From NCBI GenBank assembly GCA_026770025.1, contig JAMXDE010000074.1, positions 1-64,000 of the forward strand: 64,000 bases of DNA, given 5' to 3'. The translations under genes and the position numbers were made by a program. Positions 11,966 to 22,183 of the stretch are shown here, piece after piece. The stretch comes from Craspedostauros australis. Lineage: Eukaryota > Bacillariophyta > Bacillariophyceae > Mastogloiales > Achnanthaceae. Numbering within the stretch: position 1 is the first letter of the stretch; each line of letters starts with the position of its first letter. Below the pieces are notes generated by a model. It saw nothing but the letters and a program-made list of their open reading frames with translations. It searched no databases and was not told the DNA's origin.

Positions 11966-14523
11966 ATGAGCAGGACGACCAGAGCAGACGATGATCCCGA
12001 TATAATGGCCACGGAGACGCAAGAACCACCACCACCGAAGGAAGAACACACTATGAGTGTGAACATGGCAAGGTATCAACAAACCTCAATGAAATACAGC
12101 CCGACATCAAAAACCCTTCGGCTAACCAGAACCCAACGAGAACCGAACCCCCTCGAAACGGCACAAAGGAAATCACCCAGAACCATCAAGCGCACCAAGA
12201 GCACACCGGCCTCGACCAACCGCCAACAGACGCGAAATTCCAATGTCGTATACGACATGACCGACAACCGTAACACGAATCAGAACCACGAGCCAGCCGG
12301 CGCGCCAACCGCCAATTTCACGATCCGGCGTGGCGACACACCACCATCAGCCCTCACAGACGAATTCAGCGCACTATCGAGTATCAACCCCTCATGTGGA
12401 AGCGACGTCCTCTACTACCCAAGAGACATGCTGGAGACAGGGCCCATCATGCCAAGGAACCAATCACACGTCGCCACATCGACCAAGTTCCGGAAACCGC
12501 CACCCGGAGTCACCATGCCAGCCATCAAAGAAGGCAACTGTGAAACTTCCTTCCACACGGGCCTGACACCTCGGGCTTTCGTCACACCTGAGCACGAAAC
12601 ATACAGGTGCGACATGCTGATCGCTGATCTCCAAGAAGACCTGGCACGGAACGCGACCGCACCCTCTATTGCATTCCGCGACATGAACATGCTTTCACCA
12701 CAAAAACGGAGCCGTCACAACCAGGACCCCAGACACAACCTCTCCCCATTCCAGACAAGGACACGCAAGATGACATTCCCGAAGTACTCCCCGTTCTACA
12801 AGGGCATCCATTGTCCCGTCCCCGGATCCAGAGTGCTATATCCCGCAGGAAAGAAGGGACCCTTCCAAGGAATCGTCGTCGGATACAGTGGCCGCAGAGT
12901 CCGAATCTTCTGCACGAAGGGAAACGAGAACACACCAGCCGGCCGTGTTTCCCACGTAGAGAAACAATCCCTCTACCCCCTCACCCTCTCCGAGTACCTG
13001 GATGACAACCTCCAACCCACCGAGGTCCTCAGCATCGCCATAGCCGATGGCCAGTGCTTCTACCCCGCTCAAGACGGCGCATGGGCCGAACTAACCGACG
13101 AGTTCCGCGCGATCATGCGGAAGCCATCCATATGCCACTTCTTCAAGGTGAGGAAGAACCGGATCCCAATCATCCTCACACGAGCAGGAAGGCACGAATG
13201 GTCCGGAAACAAAGCGACACCCTCGCCACCAACTTCGCACGAGAGAAGAAAGCACTCGCGAACGAGCCTTTTCCCCCTTCCGATGATGATGAGATGGTCA
13301 ATGGGATACCATCCCTCGAAGATACCCGTCCCAGTCTCGAAGAGGGAGAGACACCAGAAGGCAGGTTCCTGGATGAGATCCCTGACGGATTCTTCGACGA
13401 GAAGATGACCGCAGAAGAAGCCAGCCACCAGGAGTCTGAATCAGAGGCGCACCACGATGGAGACCAAGAATCGCAGGACCCAGGAAGCGTGATTGACGTG
13501 GAAGCAGAGATCGCGAGTGGAGCGGTGATCAGCCATCCCAGACCTCCCGTCAGACGATCATCACGACCATCACCGGCGTCCAAAATCTTGACCGCCACGC
13601 GAGATGGACAAGGGTATACCGACAAGGTACGCCCAAAGCCCATAATCCCAACCGACCATTCCGTGGACAGCGCGTCCATCCCAGAGCCCGGCGACAGTGA
13701 CGATTCTGGGTCCATCTACCGACCAGAAGGCAAGCCGATCAAACGGAACCAAGCGTCGCGACGACCCAGCTCTGGAGCCAACAGCAAGCAAAGCAATCGC
13801 CCCAAAAGAGAGGGGCTCTTCGACGAATCCGAGGACTCCACCATTTCCTCGGGAATGTCGGGAATCAAGACGATCAAACAGGTCAGGTCCGCCAAGAAAA
13901 CCACGAGTGGGACCATCAACGCGAAGAAAGCTCCCATCACGGTCGCGGAGAATCCTCCCGAGGCAGCAGAGCCGATGCCTCCCTCAACCCAAGACGAACA
14001 ACCAGAGCCTCCTACACTACCGGAGGAACCAATTGATGATGACGTACCGGTAGCAACCGCGTACCCGGCACCTGTGATCCACAATGAGGATGTGAACGCC
14101 AACACTCACAGTTTTCCCATCCTGAACCATCCCCTACCATTGACTCCCAGCACTCCGGAGACCAGCAACGCTAACAAGAGGGCCCGGACGGAGCCCCGAC
14201 CAGCGATTGCATACCCATCGCCACGACGTCTTTGGTCTGGATACATCATGTCCAGCAACCATGGACCAGCGATGATGCAACCATCCATGTTCCAGATGCC
14301 CCACGACCCCACAGCTCAGATCAAGGCCGTCCTCCAAAACGACGAGAGGACTCCTATGGTCATCCAAACCCTCGCTGATATCCTTTTTCGCGGAGGGTTT
14401 GACCACATCAACCAAGTCCAGCAGGTCAGCATCACCTCCTCGTTGAATGAGGCATTGGAAACCATGCTCACCAACCGCCATCAACGCCGCGGCTTCTACG
14501 ACAACAACGAACAGCCCGAATGA
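11966..14523 (+). CDS. Extra retrotransposon ORF after pol (ORF3), unknown function, one frameshift
   Basis: After the pol stop, an ATG at 11966 opens a frame (MSRTTRADDDPDIMATETQE) that runs to about 13200, where a one-base change moves it to another frame that stays open to the TGA at 14521-14523. The total is about 850 codons. The N-terminal third is Thr/Pro/Arg-rich and probably disordered. A compact segment at about 12770-13190 (PGSRVLYPAGKKGPFQGIVV, then RVRIFC) could be a small beta-barrel. Then follows an acidic/Ser-rich stretch with basic patches, and a C-terminal piece that looks folded (LADILFRGGFDHINQVQQVS). No membrane helix or signal peptide is visible, so it is not envelope-like. 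It is nearly intact while gag-pol is wrecked. Function unknown. Confidence 0.75.
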
Positions 14524-14531
14524 AGCCCGCT

Positions 14532-14610
14532 CGCCGCCATCTTGGGCGGCGGAACAAACCACACTATGATTAGCTTTCTTGCTTTCAGTCAACTCACGTT
14601 TCGACGTGAG
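14532..14610 (+). other. Two perfect stem-loops between ORF3 stop and polypurine tract
   Basis: The first hairpin is CGCCGCC (14532-14538) pairing with GGCGGCG (14545-14551) over a 6-base loop. The second is CTCACGT (14593-14599) pairing with ACGTGAG (14604-14610) over a TTCG loop, which as RNA is the very stable UUCG tetraloop. Both sit in the 3' untranslated part of the element RNA, the second two bases before the polypurine tract. Confidence 0.75.
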
Positions 14611-14612
14611 AT

Positions 14613-14621
14613 GAAGGGGAG
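14613..14621 (+). other. Polypurine tract
   Basis: GAAGGGGAG lies immediately 5' of the right LTR, the expected site of plus-strand primer formation. It confirms that the LTR starts at 14622. Confidence 0.85.
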
Positions 14622-15149
14622 TAATAGAGCTAAACTAGTAACCATCTTAGCAAGAGAGACTACGAATCATCCGACTCTTCAGCATTCCAGTAGGTCGAAC
14701 GGACACTTCGCCGAACCCCACGTTTGGAGACAGATCCAGAACCTTGAAGCGGATCTTCGGAATTCGTGTCAGGGAACCAATGGGGTTCCGATAACCAAGT
14801 TTCTGACACCCACCATCGCCAAAACGCCGACGCACGGAACCAAAGCCACAACAACGAGCATCATCGCCCATTGTCTCTCACAGAACCCAGACGACGGATC
14901 TCAACCCACGGTACTTGGGCTACACAACCCACACGCACTGTCATACAGGACATCACAGGAGATTCCCCTCGAAGAGAAGAACCATAGCACTAATCTCATA
15001 ATCCGCACGTTTCTTCACCATCTACCAGTATTCTAAATTGACTACTTGTGGAACAGAAGACTCTCGTCCGGATCGCTTGCCAGTCAAGCCTCTGCCTACA
15101 GCTAAAGAACAGCCAACAAGACAACAGCCATTACGTTTGGGCTCTATTA
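14622..15149 (+). repeat. 3' LTR (528 bp)
   Basis: Begins TAATAGAGC and ends GCTCTATTA, a perfect 9-bp inverted repeat. Aligns along its full length with the 5' LTR at 3359-3879, with scattered substitutions and one-base indels. Confidence 0.94.
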
Positions 15150-15154
15150 CTTCA
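15150..15154. repeat. Target-site duplication, right copy (CTTCA)
   Basis: Identical to 3354-3358, directly after the 3' LTR. Confidence 0.93.
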
Positions 15155-15928
15155 CAAACCTTTGCCGTGTGCCAAATAGACGGCGGCTCTCACCAATTCT
15201 GCGACACTTCACAAAGTGACCTCCGAAGCGTGGTGCTCCATCCAATCCACGGGCCACGTACTATTTCAATGCAAATTCAATGGGTGGAACAATCACTATG
15301 TAGACATAGTCAATGGTGTTCGTTGTCAGCCATCAACTGTCCTCTCCTTCCAGGGACCACAAACAATCCCTTAACCAATCCCGAACGCTTGCTCGGAGAC
15401 AAGGGTGCGACACGCCCCCACATGAAGGTTGCGCCAACAAGCGGGAAACACTCACTGTGGACACATCCGCAATGAAACTTGTCCACGCTCATGACCCCAG
15501 CCATGATCAAAGAGCCATCGCAAGTATGGTCCACAGTTCACCAACCCACGACTATGGGATCGACACCCACTGACAGAAGACGACACATTGATCACCACCA
15601 CGTCACCAATCCACCACTTTTTCATCCTCAAGTGTACCTTGTTGCCGCGGCGTTGAAGAAACATCATGAGCAGAACCAAGCGTCCTAGTATGGTGCGAAC
15701 ACACAGGTAGTCATGCACACTCGACCATACGAGGACCTACCACCATACTCGATACAAGAGTAGTACTCGAATGCACATCCATCCACACAGCCCGACATGT
15801 CTGCCACCACATTCCATAAAATATTAGTGCAGCTGAAATCATTGACCAATCATTGATCGACGAACCAATCCAACAAGCACGAGAGACGCTGTGCACAGCC
15901 CAAGAAGTCGAACACAGGATCGTACAGG
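15155..15928 (+). other. Right flank of the element; continuation of decayed target, then upstream region of the ATPase gene
   Basis: A plus frame continues the frame left of the insertion and stays open to a stop at 15475 (begins QTFAVCQIDGGSHQFCDTS). The DGG is reminiscent of a retroelement protease motif but too little to call. Beyond 15480 no frame is convincing; 15500-15928 would contain the promoter and 5' leader of the following gene. Confidence 0.4.
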
Positions 15929-18900
15929 ATGCTCGCCACAGCGTCGGTGCATGACGACACTCCGGGCCAACCAAGTCCTCACCTGGAGAGTTCCCTGTCC
16001 ACGTGCACGTCCACATCAGATGGTGACTACCAATGTGATGGCGACCTCATCGACCCCACCACTACGTTCTTCAAGGACGGCTGCTTTGCGGGTGGATTTC
16101 ATGGGAGGCAAAAAGAATTGAGGACGATGCGTCATGTTTTCTATCGAGTGATGGCGCAGAATGGAGGCGGCAAGGCGCCCGATGGAGGCGAGGTACTGAA
16201 GCTGACATCTCCGGCAACGCCCCCATGCGACGTAAACAAGAGTGACGCCGAGCCTTGGGTTCCGGCTGTGTTTGTATGGGGTGCCAGCGGGACGGGCAAG
16301 TCAAAGCTCGTGGATGCGTTCTGTTCCCAGCTTTGCGAACAATCAGGGGACGGGCACAAGATTATCATCATCAAGGGCAAGTTTGAAGAATCCCAACGAA
16401 ACAATCCCTTCGCCGCCATCACGCAGGCATTCTCGGCCTGGTGCGCCGAATTAGAGTCCCAAGCTGCCACCCTCACGGTTGGTTCGGGGAGATTGGCCGC
16501 AATCAGCGATGCCGATGGGCACAAAGACAGCAAGAGCAAGACGGCGACGGAGCTTCAACGTCTGCGTCGAAGAGTCAAATCGAGCTGGATGACATCGCAG
16601 CAAAAGGATCTCCTCATTTCCTTCATCCCGGCCCTGTCCATCCTATTGAACAGCGCCAGTGATGTGGCGGCCGAAGCGAAGAATGAAGGCGTGACGGCTC
16701 CAAAACCTCTGACCGATTTCTCCACCGAGACATCGTGGAACAGGCTCCAGTACACGTTCACGCAATTCCTCAGAATCATATCGTCCAAGGAATGTCCATT
16801 GGTGATGGTGCTCGACGATCTGCAGTGGGCGTCGCAGGAGAGCATGGATCTGGTATCCACCATGCTACACCGGCCTCACCTACTTTTGATCGGCACCATC
16901 CGTCAAGAGACCAATCCTCACTCACCGGACGAGCTGCTGGAGCCGAATGTTGCTCTCCCGTTCATGAAGCTTCTGAATGACATCCGTCAGTCATGGTCTC
17001 GGGAAGACGTTCCGACAGAGCTCAAAGCCAAGATGAGAAACGCTCCCATGCCATACACCAGCATCCAACTCTCGGATTTCTCTCCGCAAGAGCTCTACGA
17101 CTGGGTGTCGAATCTCCTCCAGCTTGGGGGCGCAGATCACAGCGATCATGGTGCGTTCGTCGGTCGACTCACCGAGAATTTGTACCAACAGACTGGCGGC
17201 AATATCTTTCACGCCATGCATCTGTTGCGAGAGATGGAGCGCACGCATGGCTTGGCATACGATGCCATCTCCTCCCAATGGAAATTCCAAGATGACTCCC
17301 ATTCGAACACAAGTGGGAATGGGGGATTGATGGCAACAGGACCGCACGGCATCACCTATCTCCTGACATCCAGGATTCGATCCTTGCCTCGTCCATTGCA
17401 AAAGCTCTTGGCACTCGCATCGTACATCGGATCATCCTTCGACTCAGGCCTGCTTCAGATGCTGCAGGACTATGAAGTCCGATACAACCGCGGCACAGAA
17501 GATATCCTTGGCAACGATGAAAGCAACCTCAGATCCTCCCCAAACATCCCCGATGACGACATTCCGGTCGTCGAATGGCTCGAACAAGCGGTGCTGGAAA
17601 GCATGCTGCACAACTCGATCGGAGGCACTACGTACTCCTTTGCGCATGATCGCGTCCAGCAGGCGGCCCGGAGTCTCGTACCCTTCGGCGAGATCCGCAT
17701 CAAGCTCCAACTGCGCATCGGCCAATGTCTGTGGAACATATGTGCAGCGTCCACAGATGGTACCCAGTCTTCCGAGAAAGGGGACGGAGCCGCTCTTGCA
17801 ACGTCCCGTACAGCCACGGATGATGGTGCCCTGCTTTTCGTCGCCATGGAATATCTGAATTTGGCACGAACGAAGGATCATCTGCAGGCCGCGAAGCAGA
17901 ATCTGGAAGTCGGCGAGCACGCGTTGAAGATCGCCGCTCTCATCCCAGCCGCCAAATATCTGCAAATCGCGACAGAGCAATTGAAGAAGGCCCATGGCAA
18001 CCCATGGAAATATCAATACGAGCTCACACTGCGCTTGATTCGTTCGAGAGCAGATCTTGAGTTGGCTGTTGGCAATTTCGAGCTGGGGTTTTCGTTGAGC
18101 GACGAACTCTTGCAGCATGCCCAGTGCATTTCACACAAGCTTGCCACCTACCACTCCATGGCGGATGCCTTGGCAAGACAGGACAAGCACAAGCGCGCGC
18201 TTGAGATGAGCCAAGCCAGCGCCCAGCTGTGCAACGTGTATCCCAAGCGCGGGTTCCTGGCCAGATCGGTATGGCAACTGATGTCGGCAAGATCCTATTT
18301 TGGACAAACAAGTGACGACGAGTTCTTCAGCCGATGCCCCGTGACAACAGATCCCGCCACAATCCAATCCATCGGATTCCTGCAACAAATCGCGGTGCGG
18401 AGCTACGTGTGTCAATCCACCCTCACGTGGGTGCTGTCCACGGTTCAGATGGTCCAGATCACTCGAGCACAAGGCATCTGCGAAGGCTCCTGCCAAGGAC
18501 TGGCCATGTTCGCAATGCTTCATCTTGTTCTCGGGGAGTATTCCAACGCACGAAGATACATCGAACTCGCAAAGAAGGCCATTCACAAGGTTGACGGGAC
18601 ACGAATCCGCGCGTTGGTTTACAACGTTGCGGCCATCTACATCGACCCATACACGAAGGAGCCTGCGGAGATCAGCTCTGACTTTCAAGAGGCGCACAAA
18701 GCCGCCATGTCGAGTGGTGACTTTGAGGTAGGCATCGTGTCTCATTTTTCAAGCCTCATTTATGCATACATGGAGGGATACCCGTTGGACGGCTTATCAT
18801 CCGCTGTCGATTCTGCCTTGCAACAATTCACCATCTACAAGATCAAGGCCCACTCCAAGCTCATGCCAGAGTACGTCCTTGCTCCCAGGTACATGGCTGG

Positions 18901-19816
18901 TATCCTCAAGCTAGATTGGGATGAACTTGGCAACCTCAAACAGTTCGAAGGTGGTGATCCGTACCTCCAAAACACCGCGCACTGGAGCCGGTTACACCTT
19001 GCCGTCTTCTTCCGCAAGTTCGAGTTTGCCGAGGTCCTATTCCACCTTGTGGACAACGCCAAGGTGAGCGACCTCGCGGACTCCGTGGCATCATCCATAC
19101 CCCAATTGGGCGGTCTGATGGCATCGAACCGTTATCATCAGACGAAACAAAGAAAATACATCTCGATCCTCCGAAAGCAAAAGCAAATACTCAAGCAAAT
19201 GTGCGAAACAAAGGGCAACAACGTGCGTCACCATTACCTCCTATTGCGAGCAGAAATGAAGGCCATCAAGATGGGCCCACGAACGCCCACGTACGTCCAA
19301 GCATGTTACGACGAAGCGATCGAGAAGGCCAGATCGAGGAACCACATCCACGAAGCCGGCCTGGCTTGCGAGATGGCCGGTGAGGCCTTCTTGAGAATTA
19401 GCACGCACGATGTTCGGGACAGAACATCCAACCTCATCCGCCATTACTTCACACGCGCCGCAGAATTCTACGAGGCTTGGGGCGCCGTCACCAAATGCGA
19501 GGACCTGCGACAGCGGCGCGGAGATCACATCGATGAAGATCTTGTGCGCCACGCACGAAAGAGCGACGGCGTCATTGCTCAAACAGTCGCGCTTATGGAT
19601 CCGCAGAGATTGGATGCCTGCTTTGATCTTGTGACTGTTCGTACTCCAGAGGCAACTGTGGTTCCAACTGTCACGAGCACTGGATTGAGGAGCGACGGTT
19701 TGAAGTCAAGAGCCAGGCAAAGGGAGAAGTCCTACGCCATCCATGAAACTGTTGAAGGCCATGCCAATGGTGATGATGACGATGACGATCTATCAGTATT
19801 GACAGACATGTCTTGA
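15929..19816 (+). CDS. Large STAND-like AAA ATPase (AAA_16 type) with helical-repeat C-terminus
   Basis: Single-exon frame of 1295 residues. The segment FHGRQKELRTM (about residues 57-67) is the usual start of AAA_16 domains. Walker A is GASGTGKS (118-125). Walker B is LVMVLDDLQW (291-300), with the double Asp typical of STAND NTPases related to the ATPase parts of PknK- and MalT-type regulators. Residues about 480 to 1250 are Ala/Leu-rich helices resembling degenerate TPR repeats, a likely protein-binding scaffold. No kinase, cyclase or membrane segment is visible. Such proteins act as ATP-controlled signalling switches; the partner is unknown. The ATG at 15929 is the first in frame, and an upstream exon cannot be excluded. 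The retrotransposon ends 780 bases upstream and may affect expression. Confidence 0.85.
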   Translation: MLATASVHDDTPGQPSPHLESSLSTCTSTSDGDYQCDGDLIDPTTTFFKDGCFAGGFHGRQKELRTMRHVFYRVMAQNGGGKAPDGGEVLKLTSPATPPCDVNKSDAEPWVPAVFVWGASGTGKSKLVDAFCSQLCEQSGDGHKIIIIKGKFEESQRNNPFAAITQAFSAWCAELESQAATLTVGSGRLAAISDADGHKDSKSKTATELQRLRRRVKSSWMTSQQKDLLISFIPALSILLNSASDVAAEAKNEGVTAPKPLTDFSTETSWNRLQYTFTQFLRIISSKECPLVMVLDDLQWASQESMDLVSTMLHRPHLLLIGTIRQETNPHSPDELLEPNVALPFMKLLNDIRQSWSREDVPTELKAKMRNAPMPYTSIQLSDFSPQELYDWVSNLLQLGGADHSDHGAFVGRLTENLYQQTGGNIFHAMHLLREMERTHGLAYDAISSQWKFQDDSHSNTSGNGGLMATGPHGITYLLTSRIRSLPRPLQKLLALASYIGSSFDSGLLQMLQDYEVRYNRGTEDILGNDESNLRSSPNIPDDDIPVVEWLEQAVLESMLHNSIGGTTYSFAHDRVQQAARSLVPFGEIRIKLQLRIGQCLWNICAASTDGTQSSEKGDGAALATSRTATDDGALLFVAMEYLNLARTKDHLQAAKQNLEVGEHALKIAALIPAAKYLQIATEQLKKAHGNPWKYQYELTLRLIRSRADLELAVGNFELGFSLSDELLQHAQCISHKLATYHSMADALARQDKHKRALEMSQASAQLCNVYPKRGFLARSVWQLMSARSYFGQTSDDEFFSRCPVTTDPATIQSIGFLQQIAVRSYVCQSTLTWVLSTVQMVQITRAQGICEGSCQGLAMFAMLHLVLGEYSNARRYIELAKKAIHKVDGTRIRALVYNVAAIYIDPYTKEPAEISSDFQEAHKAAMSSGDFEVGIVSHFSSLIYAYMEGYPLDGLSSAVDSALQQFTIYKIKAHSKLMPEYVLAPRYMAGILKLDWDELGNLKQFEGGDPYLQNTAHWSRLHLAVFFRKFEFAEVLFHLVDNAKVSDLADSVASSIPQLGGLMASNRYHQTKQRKYISILRKQKQILKQMCETKGNNVRHHYLLLRAEMKAIKMGPRTPTYVQACYDEAIEKARSRNHIHEAGLACEMAGEAFLRISTHDVRDRTSNLIRHYFTRAAEFYEAWGAVTKCEDLRQRRGDHIDEDLVRHARKSDGVIAQTVALMDPQRLDACFDLVTVRTPEATVVPTVTSTGLRSDGLKSRARQREKSYAIHETVEGHANGDDDDDDLSVLTDMS

Positions 19817-22183
19817 AGAGGTGGTGGTGGTTCCGCAGGACAAACTTGCTATAGTATTGTGCAAACACATTTGGGACAGGCGCAGCCTGGGAGAGAAGCA
19901 CTGGCTGAGGAGGGGAGCATTTGGAATTCACACGAACCCTTTGGCGATTGCGCGGCCTGCAAAAGACTCTAAATTCTCTGGCTGCGTAGTGCAAATAGTT
20001 GAAGCAAGATGGAAGTGTATTCATAACTTAGGTGGCCATAAGCAGAATAGAAAGCTCTCTCTCTCTCTCTCGAGTTTGTTGTTTACATTGCGTCGCAAGT
20101 CATCATGTAGGCCAATGTGCTGTTCTCGCTGCACACTTCTTTACGTGCACATTGACGGCATGAGGAGCCGGCCGTGCACGGCACGTAGAATTTTTTATGA
20201 AGAAGTTGTCTCCGACCTTGTTGTTTTCACCGTGCGCAATCCCGAAGCAAAGGTTCCTCGGCATGCATTCTCCGCACCAGTGAGCAGTCTCGCGCCGTTC
20301 TTCACGGTTCTGGCCAGCAGATCATTCACACCATCACCGTCCTTGATGCTGTTGAATCGGGCCTCGGCTTCTTCAGCCGCCATGACCCCACGAGTTGCCT
20401 CATCGTTGCAACCGGAGATACTCTTGATCATCCTCCCACTGTCGTCGGCAGGACCCTCGGCTGCAACGACGAATTCTGCACATGCGCCATCTCCATCGCC
20501 ATCATGATGAATGGGGCCATGACTTCACCGCCGAGAATAGTCACCGTCAGTCCACTACAGCCCGTGATCTTTTTCCGTTGCGTTGACCTTGATCTTGCTC
20601 TAGAGATCTTCTTCTTCAAGGCTTGGAGCGCTGCCTGATAGGCACTTCCATGCACATCGGAGACCACCGCATCATCTTGATTGTGATTAGCCGCCACATT
20701 TCGGTGCTGGTGTTCGGAACAAAAGAATCTGAAACAAAGCTGTTTCAAGAACACGCTCCGAGTCGCTTTGGGCCACACCGATTCGGACACGAGCAGCGGA
20801 TCGATCAGCACATGGCGAGTGCATCTCCGTCTGCTGTACGAATCGATGAGAACAATGGGAGCTCGGTATAGAAGAGTAGAATAGGAATAGAATAGTGATA
20901 CTGGTGGCGAACAGGACTGGAACAAGTCCAGCACTCCAGCACCCCCGGCACTCCGGCAATCCACTCCATACATACAGTACGACCTAGCACAACCGTCGCT
21001 CGAGACTGACCGTGCTGAATGGAGTGCACATCATGGAGATGCAAGGTCAACAGCAACACCAACATCATGCGACGTGTGAAGCTATGAGTACGAATGCGAA
21101 ACTGTGCGAAGAATGGGTGGTATGTGGCTTGCCTTTCACTTGGTCGCTTGGTCGCTTGGTCGCTTGGTTGATTGGTTGATTGATCATCGCAGAGCGCTGC
21201 TTGCCATCACACAACATCGCGAATTGTGGCGAATTGTGACGATCTGTTTTGCTGTTCACTCGTTGGGCGAGAGTTGTCTCAACAAAGGACAACAAATGGA
21301 CATTGAGCCGAACAATACGGGACCAAACCACGAGTGTGCGATATTTGTAGCTATTGCACTTAGTGAGATCGATCATTCAGTTCTTGATCTTGTTGCGCCT
21401 GTCGGTTTCAGTCACCAATCACAACACGCGAGCGTCGCACCCAGTCATTCCTGATGTCGAACAAAACCAACACCACAAAATCAACACATCACATCGCATC
21501 ACATCTTCTACTCATCCCATGACCAATACTCAAACGATGTCGTTCATACCAGTACCAACAATCGGCACCGCTGGTACTATTAACACTATTGGCACAACTA
21601 GCACAACTAGCACTACTATCCCTTTTAGTACTGTTGGTGCTATTGAATTGACGCTCCAATCCATCACAACAAACGATTCGCTGGAGTCTCGGCACGAACG
21701 AAACTGGGGGCACGGGTGAGAAACAAGACCAATTGCCATGATGGATACATACTACGAGCACTCCAGCAGAGTGAGGGTGCATACTCGTGTGATAAAAAAG
21801 ATGCAACAGTCGGCAGATCACCCGCTCGAGCAAAGTGCCATCAAGATGGATCTTGCTCTTGCAATCCGCAACCGATTGTAGTCCTGCGCTGACATGCATC
21901 TTGCAATGGGCTCGATTCAATGATCGATCGAGATGTGCCATGCACGAGCTACAGAGCAGTAGCAGTCCTGCATACTCCTCCTGCACCAGCGAACGAGTGG
22001 AATGCAGGAATACATGAATGAGTGGAATGTAACCTCCTCTAGAGAGTGGGGTCCATCTCTCGTCGTCTCTTCTCATCTCATAAAATCCAATCGCATTCAA
22101 CAGCAACAATACCAGCACATCACAACAACACCGTACTTGCACTCGCACTCGCCATCAACACCACCAACAACGAACGAACAACC
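19817..22183. other. Intergenic region between ATPase and protease genes
   Basis: Contains a short TC repeat (about 20058-20072), a minus-strand coding-like remnant (listed separately), an imperfect 8-base tandem repeat of the type TGGTCGCT at about 21140-21175, and a Thr/Ile-rich AC/CT-rich stretch around 21540-21660. No gene is supported in the last 800 bases, which would hold the protease promoter and leader. Confidence 0.5.
20192..20700 (-). pseudogene. Minus-strand coding remnant with one frame change
   Basis: Two adjoining minus-strand frames read like one protein. The first gives SAYQAALQALKKKISRARS and VTILGGEVMAPFIMMA. After a shift near 20490 the second gives CAEFVVAAEGPADDSGRMIK, EATRGVMAAEEAEARFNSI, and ends at a stop at 20195-20197. 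The even amino-acid composition and helical repeats look like real coding sequence. No clear start, no recognised family. It could be a pseudogene, a gene with a small unrecognised intron, or chance. Confidence 0.3.

Larger units (their letters stand above)
3359..15149 (+). mobile_element. Complete Copia-type LTR retrotransposon, decayed gag-pol, with an extra 3' ORF
   Basis: An 11.8 kb element bounded by two similar LTRs and a perfect 5-bp target duplication. Internal order is leader, gag, protease, integrase, reverse transcriptase, RNase H, an additional ORF, then a polypurine tract. Integrase before reverse transcriptase defines the Copia order rather than Gypsy. The wording of the integrase and RT motifs resembles diatom and oomycete Copia lineages. 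Gag-pol is broken by many single-base frameshifts, so the copy as written cannot make its enzymes. The LTRs differ by roughly twenty substitutions and a similar number of one-base indels, mostly in homopolymers. No tRNA primer-binding site was recognised after the left LTR (3880 onward). Confidence 0.95.

Noticed and set aside
15155-15475. Second retroelement protease (DGG near 15185)
   Set aside because: Only a three-residue resemblance, with no following strands or neighbouring pol motifs.
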